From positions 1-44,945 of the IMG/VR virus record IMGVR_UViG_3300025133_000214: a stretch of 44,945 nucleotides of DNA; one strand, 5' to 3'. This document shows positions 33,317-40,148 of the stretch, piece after piece. Within the stretch, counting starts at the first letter, position 1. Each line of letters begins with the position of its first letter. The position numbers and the translations under genes are program-made. Under the pieces are notes generated by a model. It was given only the letters and a program-made list of their open reading frames with translations, was not told the origin of the DNA and did not search any database. The DNA is from a virus.

Positions 33317-35568
33317 CGCCTGATCTCCATGTGCTTCTTGATGATCTTACGAAGGCCGGGACTCATCGCCCCGAGCATCGTCTCATCTGCTTTGTGTGTT
33401 TCATGTGAAGCCTCAACGACCGCGCCCAGTCCTCTGGAGCGCATCCACACGATGAGTTCCCAGAGGAGGGCGCACATCATGACCATGTCGTCGAAGTAAC
33501 GCTCTCCGGTGCGCTCTGACTTTGTCTTCAGAGCTTCATACTTGCCCTTGTCGTTCTTTACGAACCCCTCAGCGTCCCACTCGAATCGCTCGTCCACGAT
33601 GGTGATCAGGTCGTTGTGGTACGCCTTCCTGAACGCAATCAACAGAGGCTCACGAGAAGCGGGGGTTTGCAGGAACCACACAGCCTTCAGGGTCTCTGTG
33701 TACCCCTTCGTGCGGCGCTCCTGCTCGTAGTCGTGACCGTGCCCGTAGTGCTCCCACGCTTTCAGCGCGACCTTCCCGGGGCCGTTCAGCTCTCCGATCA
33801 CGTATGTGTCCGCGTGCCCGTAGAACGACACCGCTTTCGCGATCTCGTCCGCGCTAATCTCCGGGTCGATCCGCGTCCGACGCACAGCGCAGACGAGGCC
33901 GTCGTTCACTCGCGCTACGCCGATCGGCGAGTAGTCGCTGTCGTTCAGCCCGTCCGCAAAGTCGCCGGCGACCGCGTAGTACGCCTTCTCACCAGGAGGG
34001 AGTGGGGGCGGGTCCCACATATACCAGCCGCCGCGGACAGTGTCGCGGAACCCCACACTGTTCCGTACGGTCTGGACCTGCGCTCCGAACCCTGTCGTGG
34101 TCCACTCGAACTCACCGATGCGGTCCGCCGCCCTGCTCGCCTGGAGCCTCATGAAGAACCCACCAGAGACCAGTCCGAGCGATTCTTCGTACGTGTACGG
34201 GTACTCGGTGTGAACGAGCAGCAACTCGTCCAGCTCTTCGATCTTCCGCCGCCTGAACCCTACCTGCTCTGGTGTGAGCCTAAGTTTGCGAGCGTAGTCC
34301 TTTTCGCAGATCGGGTGCGGCTCGCCGTCGTCGCCGATCTCAAAGTCTGCAAACCTCCCGGCCGGGTTCGTTTCCTGCCTAGGTCCTGGTACAGGGTCGC
34401 CAACGTTACTCGCAAGCGACGCCGCTCCGAAGAACTGGAAGTCAACGTACGAGAGGACGGCGATGCGGTTCAGCTCGTGTGCCTGCTCGTCGTTCGTTCC
34501 CTCGTGCGCAATTACGTTGCGGGTCGACGGGTACACCGCGGGCAGGATCGCCTGATTGATGTTCGACCAGACCTCCCCGCCTCCAACCCGCTCGTACTTC
34601 CCCGCCTCTGAGATGATGACCAGGTTGTACCCTGTGGCGCCGACCTTCTGCACGCCGCCGCTCTTGATGTCCGCGTGCCTGATCTCCCAGGCCGAGCCGT
34701 TCGCGAGCGCGAGCTTCCCCTCGGTGTAATTCTCCTGGATGAGCGGTGGGTACAGGTGCGGCCACTTCGCGTTGAGTTCCCGCAGGTCAGCGGCGATGTC
34801 TCTGAGGTGGTCCTTCGCGTCGTCCTTCATCGGCAGGTGGAGCAGTGTCGCCCAGACGTCGATGTTCGCCCCGCAGAGCACGCTGAACTTCTTCCAGAAC
34901 GTCGTGCTTCCGACCTTACGCGGCTTCGTGCGAGTGATCCAGTGCTTGTCCGTGGTCAGGCGCGGCTTGTGTACAACCTTCCCTCTGCGCACCCGTAGCG
35001 TGGTCTCTGGCACATGCGGGTCGTCGTTGGCCCACCTCTCCAAAAAGGGGCCGTAGCACTGGCGCTGGTAGCGGGAGCGGGGGTCTATCCCATCGAGGTC
35101 GAAGGGGATGATGTCCTTCTTGATCAGGCCCTGGGCATCTTCCGAGGTCAGCTGCGAGTTCACCGTCAGGAACGTCCGCATCCACTCCTTCGGCTTCTTG
35201 AGCGCCATCTTCCTGGCCTCGTCGCGCGTACCTCTGCGGGTCCCCTTCTCTGTGCCATTCTCGTTGTGGAGGTCGTCTTGAAGCTCGACCTCATCGCGCG
35301 ATGCTGTGATCACGTCCAGGGAGGGGAGCGATGCGTCAGGCTTTGACTCGATTACTGAGTCGAGGACCTTGTGCGCTCTGGTTCCAGCCATGACCACTGC
35401 GAACGCGGCCTGTACGTACCAGTGGTTCGCGGGCAACATCTTCCGCAGAAGCTCTGTGCTGGAGCGGATCTTGTCGTCGAGCTGCTCTCGGTCCGCGTTT
35501 GTGCAGTCGAGAGCAGAGCGGCGAGAGACAGCGGCGGCGAGGTCTCGCAGGGACCAGGAGTCTACCAT
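33313..35568 (-). CDS. terL: terminase large subunit
   Basis: 751 residues. ATPase motifs: Walker A-like TKPRKVGSTTFW (about 215-226), Walker B-like NLVIISEAGKYE (about 310-321, SEA in place of DEA). Nuclease motifs: AVAGDFADGLNDSDYS (about 530), VIGELNGPG (about 585), DDMVMMCALL (about 695). An unusual about 130-residue N-terminal extension precedes the ATPase. It drives headful or site-specific packaging through the portal. Confidence 0.8.
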   Translation of the reverse strand: MVDSWSLRDLAAAVSRRSALDCTNADREQLDDKIRSSTELLRKMLPANHWYVQAAFAVVMAGTRAHKVLDSVIESKPDASLPSLDVITASRDEVELQDDLHNENGTEKGTRRGTRDEARKMALKKPKEWMRTFLTVNSQLTSEDAQGLIKKDIIPFDLDGIDPRSRYQRQCYGPFLERWANDDPHVPETTLRVRRGKVVHKPRLTTDKHWITRTKPRKVGSTTFWKKFSVLCGANIDVWATLLHLPMKDDAKDHLRDIAADLRELNAKWPHLYPPLIQENYTEGKLALANGSAWEIRHADIKSGGVQKVGATGYNLVIISEAGKYERVGGGEVWSNINQAILPAVYPSTRNVIAHEGTNDEQAHELNRIAVLSYVDFQFFGAASLASNVGDPVPGPRQETNPAGRFADFEIGDDGEPHPICEKDYARKLRLTPEQVGFRRRKIEELDELLLVHTEYPYTYEESLGLVSGGFFMRLQASRAADRIGEFEWTTTGFGAQVQTVRNSVGFRDTVRGGWYMWDPPPLPPGEKAYYAVAGDFADGLNDSDYSPIGVARVNDGLVCAVRRTRIDPEISADEIAKAVSFYGHADTYVIGELNGPGKVALKAWEHYGHGHDYEQERRTKGYTETLKAVWFLQTPASREPLLIAFRKAYHNDLITIVDERFEWDAEGFVKNDKGKYEALKTKSERTGERYFDDMVMMCALLWELIVWMRSRGLGAVVEASHETHKADETMLGAMSPGLRKIIKKHMEIRR

Positions 35569-35876
35569 TCGATCTTTTCGCCGTAGGCACGTTGGATCTT
35601 TTTCGGCTTGTCTTCCTTCAATTCAAGAAGGGTTTTGAGTGCCTTCAACCGGATCGCTGGGTCTTCGACAAGCGTTTCGCTGACGACCTTACCTTCGCCG
35701 TTGCGGACGATGGTTCGTTTCACTCCTTGTGTTGCGAGGTCAATGATCCCTGCCAGTAGCGCATCATCCGTTGCGCCGAGGCGTTCCATTGCCTTTGCGA
35801 GCTTGTTCTCGCGCGTGGGCGCAGGTGTATCTATGTCGCGCGTAGTGGGCAGGAAGGTGACGTTACTGTCTTCCAT
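35562..35876 (-). CDS. putative terminase small subunit
   Basis: 104 residues, overlapping terL by 7 nt and first in the leftward operon. The middle is helical (NKLAKAMERLGATDDALLAGIIDLA) and the C-terminus lysine-rich. Assigned mainly by position and size. The ATG is the expected transcript start of a leaderless promoter. Confidence 0.55.
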   Translation of the reverse strand: MEDSNVTFLPTTRDIDTPAPTRENKLAKAMERLGATDDALLAGIIDLATQGVKRTIVRNGEGKVVSETLVEDPAIRLKALKTLLELKEDKPKKIQRAYGEKIEW

Positions 35877-35882
35877 GCCTGT

Positions 35883-35910
35883 AGTGTAGCGGCTTGTTTT
35901 GCGTTGTCAA
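35883..35910 (-). promoter_or_regulatory. leaderless leftward promoter of the virion operon
   Basis: On the minus strand: TTGACA (35910-35905), 16-bp spacer, TACACT (35888-35883). The start is expected at about 35876, exactly the A of the first ATG. Confidence 0.7.
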
Positions 35911-36050
35911 GTGGGATGTTGGAAGGGTCATTGTCGATGGGTTTTGAAAAATTGCCAATCCGGTTGAGGGTGGGATACTGATTATTATTACGGTCCACCC
36001 CGACCGTCGTGCAGTTCATTGTACCCCATGCGTGCGTGAAGGGCAAGAGA

Positions 36051-36145
36051 GCTTACAAACGCTTACAATTCTCAGCGACCCACCTTCGCAGACGTAGCAT
36101 AGCACACTTCGACCAACAAAGGTCAATGCTTACAATTGCTTACAA
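36051..36145 (+). repeat. GCTTACAA iterons, two 10-bp-phased pairs
   Basis: Exact copies at 36051-36058, 36061-36068, 36128-36135 and 36138-36145. Within pairs the spacing is 10 bp (same helix face); the pairs are 77 bp apart. Candidate replication-initiator or repressor sites. Confidence 0.75.
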
Positions 36146-36206
36146 TCGATAGCTGGCATGAACCTTGCACCCGCGTGTGTGCGTCACTCTGATCTCCATG
36201 TGTAGA

Positions 36207-36221
36207 TGAGAATGATTCTCA
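36207..36221. promoter_or_regulatory. Fur-box-like 7-1-7 dyad
   Basis: TGAGAATGATTCTCA is a perfect 7-1-7 inverted repeat that matches the TGAnAATnATTnTCA form of Fur-family operators. It lies 36 bp upstream of the -35 at 36257. Confidence 0.5.
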
Positions 36222-36256
36222 ATCTCAATATAGATCGAAAGAATCGTGATCTTTGT

Positions 36257-36286
36257 TTGACAGGCTCAATCCGTTCGTCGTAGTCT
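36257..36286 (+). promoter_or_regulatory. rightward promoter overlapped by long dyad
   Basis: TTGACA (36257-36262), 18-bp spacer, TAGTCT (36281-36286); expected start about 36293. The -10 lies inside the perfect dyad at 36270-36304. Confidence 0.5.
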
Positions 36287-36304
36287 TTGACTACGACGAA
36301 CGGA
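36270..36304. repeat. perfect 16-bp inverted repeat with 3-nt spacer
   Basis: Arms 36270-36285 and 36289-36304 are exact reverse complements around TTT. It covers the -10 and start site of the promoter above, so a DNA operator is more likely than an RNA hairpin; read-through transcripts would form a strong hairpin. Confidence 0.8.
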
Positions 36305-36312
36305 GCGCAGTG

Positions 36313-36480
36313 ATGCAAGATCGATACCAAATCTTTCACGACAAGACCCGAAACGCATGGTACGGGGTCGATCTGGAGCGGCGGGAACGCTTGACGAAGG
36401 CCCGACTCAGCGGCCAAACGCGCTGCACCCCCTACTGCCGAACCAGAGAAGAAGTTCAGGAACGCTTGACTCGCAAATAA
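36313..36480 (+). CDS. hypothetical protein, 55 aa
   Basis: ATG 36313 with GGAG 7 nt upstream. The product is basic (MQDRYQIFHDKTRNAWYGVD, then LERRERLTKARLSG) and carries TRCTPYC. Probably nucleic-acid binding; no family recognised. First gene right of the control region and therefore an early-gene or regulator candidate. Confidence 0.5.
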   Translation: MQDRYQIFHDKTRNAWYGVDLERRERLTKARLSGQTRCTPYCRTREEVQERLTRK

Positions 36481-36493
36481 ACTCCTGTAAGCT
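36466..36493 (+). promoter_or_regulatory. promoter of the large structured RNA
   Basis: TTGACT (36466-36471), 16-bp spacer, TAAGCT (36488-36493); start near 36500. The dyad TCAAC-A-GTTGA (36496-36506) sits on the start site. Confidence 0.5.
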
Positions 36494-36499
36494 AGTCAA

Positions 36500-37140
36500 C
36501 AGTTGAGGTTCATTGATAATCGAATACGGTTGAGGGGCGCCAAAACGGCGCCAGCCCAGGAACCACGCGGACTAATGATCCGTAGTATTGCCAGCGCATT
36601 GAGCGCTCACGGTTAACGCTACGGGTCAGTCCGCGACGGAGAAAGCATCCACGCGCTTGACGGCGCCTCTCAACCGTGCGATATTCATGAGCACAACAGG
36701 GCAAGTACGGTGTGGATTCACCCGAAAAACGCTAAGTAGTTCATTGAAATCCTGCGCGACCCTACGTGCTTTACGCACGGCTTACGAGCTAAGAGGGTCG
36801 GCTACATATTGAAGATGGTACGCCCGGACCGAAACGCGGGCTGAACGCAAGGCGCGTCAATCATGGTGACCGTTGTCAAGGCAGGCACTTTTGATTTTCG
36901 CACCGAAACAAGCGTCACTGTCAAGGACCGCAGCGTTTTGAATCATGAACTAGGCTGCTCCTTTCGCTAATCAATTGCCCCGCATGGCGGTGTGTACCCT
37001 GGTAGCGTTATAAGAGGGCCCCTACTTCACCAGACGTACTGAACGGCGCGACATACGTGGAACGGTTAGCCCACGGGTGAATCGATGGCCGGACGGTCAT
37101 CATGATTGACGCGCCTTGCAAGTTGATTGTGTCACTACTG
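36500..37140 (+). ncRNA. candidate large structured noncoding RNA
   Basis: A gene-free stretch of about 640 nt with nested complementary segments. Domain 1: 36526-36541 with 36662-36677 (16 bp), enclosing 36566-36573/36628-36635 (8 bp), 36577-36585/36619-36627 (9 bp) and 36593-36597/36603-36607. Domain 2: 36757-36763/36794-36800 closing hairpins 36765-36779 and 36781-36793. Hairpin 36822-36826/36837-36841. Domain 3: 36847-36874 with 37092-37119 (28 bp), enclosing 36930-36934/36954-36958, 36965-36969/37003-37007 and 37026-37031/37076-37081. The non-Watson-Crick pairs in the long stems are G-U on this strand. Size and complexity recall GOLLD and ROOL RNAs, but I cannot assign a family. The 3' end is uncertain. 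Confidence 0.6.
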
Positions 37141-37141
37141 C

Positions 37142-37156
37142 GGACCATCACGGTCC
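37142..37156 (+). promoter_or_regulatory. leader hairpin before the 59-aa gene
   Basis: GGACC-atcac-GGTCC, 5 bp, ends 4 nt before the GGAGG Shine-Dalgarno (37160-37164). Confidence 0.4.
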
Positions 37157-37170
37157 AATGGAGGTGACAT

Positions 37171-37350
37171 ATGGACGAACTCGAACTCCTGAGCAGGATC
37201 ACGGACCCGCGCAAGCGCCCCCCCGTGGACGTGAGCGTGCGTGAGCTTGTCACGGACGAGTATGGTGACGTTATCTGTGCGCTCTCGCACGGAATCGTCA
37301 ACGAAGTCGAATACCGCGAGCGCAACGCCACGATCGTGAAGCGCTACTAG
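37171..37350 (+). CDS. hypothetical protein, 59 aa
   Basis: ATG 37171 with GGAGG 6 nt upstream. Product starts MDELELLSRITDPRKRPPVD and is mixed-charge and soluble. Not recognised. It follows the structured RNA region and may share its transcript. Confidence 0.6.
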   Translation: MDELELLSRITDPRKRPPVDVSVRELVTDEYGDVICALSHGIVNEVEYRERNATIVKRY

Positions 37351-37354
37351 AGAC

Positions 37355-37387
37355 CTACTACCGCAGGGAGGACCTTGCGGGCAGTAG
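37355..37387 (+). promoter_or_regulatory. intergenic stem-loop
   Basis: CTACT (37355-37359) with AGTAG (37383-37387), CCGCA with TGCGG (37376-37380), then GG/CC; small bulges. No T-tract. Possibly an mRNA processing or attenuation structure between two genes. Confidence 0.4.
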
Positions 37388-37420
37388 TGACACAATCGGC
37401 ACACTACCCAGGAGGCAGCC

Positions 37421-37885
37421 ATGAGCAATAAGCGTCAGCAGCGTAAGCGTCGGAACCGGCGCAAGGCAAAGCAACGTTCGAAGCGCGGCATGGAGATCTC
37501 GCACGAAGAGGTAGTGCCGTTGCCGGTGCCGTCGGCGCCGATGCCCATCCGAACGTCCGCTGAGCGGCTGTTCAAGATGTGCCAGACCCGACCGCAGCGC
37601 TTCTCGAAGACTCGGAACCTGCAGATCATGAGCGGGAACCGGGAGTGGCGCGAAGATGAGCAGCGGTACGTCGGCAAGAATGCACACAAGCGCAGCCGCA
37701 TCACGGCGCGTGAGTGCCACTACGACGGCGTGACCACGGAATTCCGACGGGACCGGCGCGAACAGACGCCTTACTCGCGGGATATCTACGGACCACGTGA
37801 GCGCAAGGTGACACACGGCGAATGCACGCCGGTCGGCAGCAACGAACACTTCTTCGACCATGTAGACTTCCACGTCGCAACGTGA
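37421..37885 (+). CDS. hypothetical basic protein, 154 aa
   Basis: ATG 37421 with AGGAGG upstream. The first 23 residues are almost all Lys/Arg/Gln (MSNKRQQRKRRNRRKAKQR), like RNA-binding arginine-rich peptides; the C-terminal half has His and acidic residues (GSNEHFFDHVDFHVAT). It may bind RNA, possibly a phage transcript; this is inferred from charge only. Confidence 0.55.
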   Translation: MSNKRQQRKRRNRRKAKQRSKRGMEISHEEVVPLPVPSAPMPIRTSAERLFKMCQTRPQRFSKTRNLQIMSGNREWREDEQRYVGKNAHKRSRITARECHYDGVTTEFRRDRREQTPYSRDIYGPRERKVTHGECTPVGSNEHFFDHVDFHVAT

Positions 37886-37890
37886 CATGC

Positions 37891-37920
37891 GACGGGGGGA
37901 CCGTAAAAAGTCCCTCCGTC
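37891..37920 (+). terminator. 11-bp hairpin terminator-like element
   Basis: GACGGGGGGAC (37891-37901) pairs with GTCCCTCCGTC (37910-37920) with one G-U. No U-tract, as is common in high-GC phages. It is followed by a second hairpin at 37950-37971 (CGCT-a-GGC with GCC-AGCG). Confidence 0.55.
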
Positions 37921-38047
37921 ATTGCATGAAACCGCTAAACCCCTGGTATCGCTAGGCTTTTCAGGCCAGCGCGAAGTGTGCAATGTGGGAAAACCTAATG
38001 ATTCCGGCACAGTCAGCTAACCGTGTGAACTTTCTAATGGAGAAGTG

Positions 38048-38326
38048 ATGACAAATGCTTACGTTGAGATCCTTCGCTCCACCGCGTCGAAGGACATCAT
38101 CGCGATCGACATTGAGTGTCACGGTGCCGTCTTCAAGACGGCCAACGTCGACGATGTTCCGAAGATCCTCGAACTCCTGAAAGCTGTCAACTACGACAGC
38201 GGATACGGATACCAGGAACTCGGCGGGACCATCTGGCTCAGTGACGGCTCTTGGTACGAGCGCGGTGAGTATGACGGCTCCGAGTGGTGGGAGCACAAGT
38301 TGCGCCCCCCGCTTCCCTGGAGCTAG
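38048..38326 (+). CDS. hypothetical acidic protein, 92 aa
   Basis: ATG 38048 (or GTG 38045) behind GGAGA. Alternating strands and helices (NAYVEILRSTASKDIIAIDIE) and a Trp-rich C-terminus (SDGSWYERGEYDGSEWWEHK). Not recognised. Confidence 0.55.
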   Translation: MTNAYVEILRSTASKDIIAIDIECHGAVFKTANVDDVPKILELLKAVNYDSGYGYQELGGTIWLSDGSWYERGEYDGSEWWEHKLRPPLPWS

Positions 38327-38339
38327 TGAATAAGGGCCA

Positions 38340-38384
38340 TGTACACTGGTTTGACCCGGTGTGCATCCCCGTGTACACTGGTTT
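38340..38384 (+). promoter_or_regulatory. promoter flanked by two 13-bp operator repeats
   Basis: TTGACC (38351-38356), 17-bp spacer, TACACT (38374-38379). TGTACACTGGTTT occurs at 38340-38352 and 38372-38384, 32 bp apart (about three helical turns), covering the -35 edge and the -10. A repressor dimer could bind both. Confidence 0.65.
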
Positions 38385-38852
38385 ACACGATGGAACTTTA
38401 GTGAGTAATGACCGCTCGGATGGGCGCCCCTCCCTGATTGCACGTTTGCCCGTTATCAACAGAGAAGGCGGGAACTGAACTGCAACACTAGGGGAGACTT
38501 ACTTATTTAAATTTACACAATGACGAATGTAGTAGTACTAAAAAGGGTAAGGATATCAGCCAGATAACCCCCTCCGTGTACTCCATGCAAACAGGGAGGG
38601 GATTTTCGACCGAACCCCCCTGGCGCCCCCGTCAGAGCGGTTACACTTCCTCCCGCAAACAGGGAGGGGGAGGGGAATCCCCTCCGGGTCATATGGCACA
38701 AAGTGGAGACGTCTAGCGTTTTCCCTGTTTGCGTAAATTTTTCGCCTCTCCGATCCCCGATCGTTGTCATACTGCACATGCGTACAGTTTGAGAACGTGC
38801 AAACAGGGAGGGGGTGGCCTTCGACCCTAAGCCCCCTCGCAAGGAGCCGAAC
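38385..38852 (+). promoter_or_regulatory. 468-nt leader or origin-like region with GCAAACAGGGAGGGG repeats
   Basis: No convincing gene. It contains an AT-rich block (ACTTATTTAAATTTACACA, about 38501-38519), three exact GCAAACAGGGAGGGG repeats (38587-38601, 38655-38669, 38799-38813) and an inverted partial copy CCCTGTTTGC (38723-38732). Copies 1 and 2 sit in the loop and 3' arm of CCCCTCC/GGAGGGG and CCTCCC/GGGAGG hairpins; copy 3 pairs forward with CCCCCTC near 38832. It may be an origin or a structured leader. Confidence 0.5.
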
Positions 38853-39023
38853 ATGAACCCCTTCGGTATCATGGTCACGATCGTCTGCCACAAGTGCCGA
38901 CGGACCGCGAAGTGCAGACGGCGACACGTCAAGGTGTTCGTCTGCCGATGCGAGACCCTCATGACCGAGGACAACATCACAACGATCCACGTCGGATCGT
39001 TGAAGCTGGAGAAGCCGTCGTGA
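38853..39023 (+). CDS. small Cys-rich protein, 56 aa
   Basis: ATG 38853 with AAGGAG upstream. Contains VCHKCRRTAKCRRR and VCRCET: five Cys with many Arg, a probable zinc ribbon binding nucleic acid. GTGA overlap with the next gene. Confidence 0.6.
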   Translation: MNPFGIMVTIVCHKCRRTAKCRRRHVKVFVCRCETLMTEDNITTIHVGSLKLEKPS

Positions 39024-39187
39024 GGGTTTACGTTGTGATCTCAACAAACGGCCGGATCTTCGGGGTTTACTCGTCGCTAGAATTGGCCAAAGAGCGCGTG
39101 ACAGACGTCCGCTCCTATCGCGACTATAGAGACGAGTGCGTGGAGATCTTTGAGGAGGAACTCGATGAGTTCCCTGTCATCTACTAA
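39020..39187 (+). CDS. hypothetical protein, 55 aa
   Basis: GTG 39020 in a GTGA overlap. Begins MRVYVVISTNGRIFGVYSSL followed by a helix and acidic tail (FEEELDEFPVIY): a short beta-hairpin plus helix found in many small phage proteins of unknown role. Confidence 0.6.
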   Translation: MRVYVVISTNGRIFGVYSSLELAKERVTDVRSYRDYRDECVEIFEEELDEFPVIY

Positions 39188-39199
39188 GGAGAAGCCGTC

Positions 39200-39430
39200 A
39201 TGAAAGACCCCGAGAACGACACTGTCATGAAGTTCATGGCGACGATCAGGCACCACGACTCCCCGTGCATCTACAAGGCGGCGGTCGTCGCCTACCTCGT
39301 GCTCCAGGACGGAGTCAACATGCACGTCGCGGAGGGCCTCGTGAGGACCAACCCGGAGATCGTCGCGAACTGCCACAACATGCGCAGCTACACCTACTAC
39401 TGCGCGACCCTGCTGCTGAGGACCCTCTAA
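39200..39430 (+). CDS. hypothetical protein, 76 aa
   Basis: AAGGAG precedes ATG 39200. Helical, with His and Met and no membrane span. Not recognised. TAATG overlap with the next gene. Confidence 0.6.
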   Translation: MKDPENDTVMKFMATIRHHDSPCIYKAAVVAYLVLQDGVNMHVAEGLVRTNPEIVANCHNMRSYTYYCATLLLRTL

Positions 39431-39699
39431 TGCGCTACGTGATCTACATCACCGGGCCGGGCGGCGTACGCACCCTTTACGCAACCTTCGCCCGTCTCTC
39501 GGCGGCGATCAAGTGCGCGAACGGGATGCGGACGAACAAGGATCAGTGGCCGGTTGTCCACGATGCGCGAGACCTCAAGATCGTCCACAACGGCCGACCC
39601 GTGATCGATCTCTCGACCCTCTCGACCGAGGACATGACGCGCCTGCTGAACCAGATGGCGGAGGCACAGCCCGACCTGTTTAAGGAGGTGATCAAGTGA
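39430..39699 (+). CDS. hypothetical protein, 89 aa
   Basis: ATG 39430 overlaps the upstream TAA. Begins MRYVIYITGPGGVRTLYATF, an alpha-beta start similar in style to the 55-aa protein at 39020; helices follow (SAAIKCANGM; TEDMTRLLNQMAEAQ). The two may be distant paralogues. Function unknown. Confidence 0.6.
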   Translation: MRYVIYITGPGGVRTLYATFARLSAAIKCANGMRTNKDQWPVVHDARDLKIVHNGRPVIDLSTLSTEDMTRLLNQMAEAQPDLFKEVIK

Positions 39700-40073
39700 T
39701 CTTCACCTGCCGAACGGTCCCGAGGGCGGCGCACGCCCCGACCGCGCTCGGCCAGCACACGATCACCTCCCTTTTGGAGTACGCCGAAACAAACACCGAA
39801 TGGTTCAACCAGCGCGCAAGGATGATCGCCGGAAACGCGCCCGGGGCTCTGCTCATTCTCAGCCATTGGAAGCCGGGGGCCAACCTTCCCCCCGCGTGCG
39901 TACGTGCCCACAGGCGCCTGCGTACGTACGCGTATCCGCCTTCCTACCCTCAACCGGGGGCCTTGCTTGCTTGGATGGTGCGAAGCCGTCTGACAGCGGC
40001 TGAGGCGTCCTACCACGCACGGAGCGAAAACGGCATCTGGCGCTTGACACTCCGGCTCACTCGTGTAGAGTAG
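39696..40073 (+). CDS. hypothetical basic protein, 125 aa
   Basis: GTG 39696, GTGA overlap and strong AAGGAGGTGATCA upstream. Arg- and Pro-rich in the middle, where the DNA (39894-39930) is a near-perfect hairpin of CGTACG units. Not recognised. The next promoter begins inside its 3' end. Confidence 0.55.
   Translation: MIFTCRTVPRAAHAPTALGQHTITSLLEYAETNTEWFNQRARMIAGNAPGALLILSHWKPGANLPPACVRAHRRLRTYAYPPSYPQPGALLAWMVRSRLTAAEASYHARSENGIWRLTLRLTRVE
40044..40071 (+). promoter_or_regulatory. promoter of the right-hand operon
   Basis: TTGACA (40044-40049), 16-bp spacer, TAGAGT (40066-40071); start about 40078. Confidence 0.65.
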
Positions 40074-40083
40074 TTACACAACA

Positions 40084-40131
40084 GGGCAGCCAACCCACAA
40101 CATTGACCGACCGCCACACTGCCCGGCGGTC
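40084..40131 (+). promoter_or_regulatory. leader hairpin with possible pseudoknot
   Basis: GACCGCC (40109-40115) pairs with GGCGGTC (40125-40131); the loop has CTGCCC (40119-40124), complementary to GGGCAG (40084-40089). The two helices would stack into 13 bp, or act as alternatives. The Shine-Dalgarno GGAGAG follows directly. Confidence 0.45.
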
Positions 40132-40148
40132 ATGGAGAGACTGACATC

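Larger units (their letters stand above)
35877..36312. promoter_or_regulatory. divergent control region without genes, possible origin
   Basis: Between the leftward and rightward blocks. It holds two divergent promoters, an inverted repeat ACGGTC-cacccc-GACCGT (35990-36007) beside an AT-rich stretch (about 35970-35990), GCTTACAA iterons, a Fur-box-like dyad and a perfect long dyad, listed separately. Iterons beside AT-rich DNA resemble a replication origin. Confidence 0.5.

Noticed and set aside
35831-36046. 71-residue leftward frame upstream of small terminase
   Set aside because: It covers the leaderless promoter and control dyads, and its product is Asn/Thr-rich without features.
36510-36704. 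64-residue leftward frame
   Set aside because: It lies antisense to the structured RNA, is Arg-rich without any recognisable motif and has no ribosome-binding site; better explained as a by-product of the inverted repeats.
36757-36800. tRNA gene
   Set aside because: Only two arms inside the 7-bp stem, with no T-loop GTTC motif and no anticodon arm of standard size. I found no convincing tRNA by eye in the window.
38401-38478. 25-residue leader peptide from GTG 38401
   Set aside because: Weak ribosome-binding site and no codon or residue pattern typical of an attenuator; could not be supported.
38587-38813. CRISPR array
   Set aside because: Repeats are 15 bp with unequal spacings (68 and 144 bp), and there are no cas genes; the Cas4-like nuclease alone is a replication-type protein.
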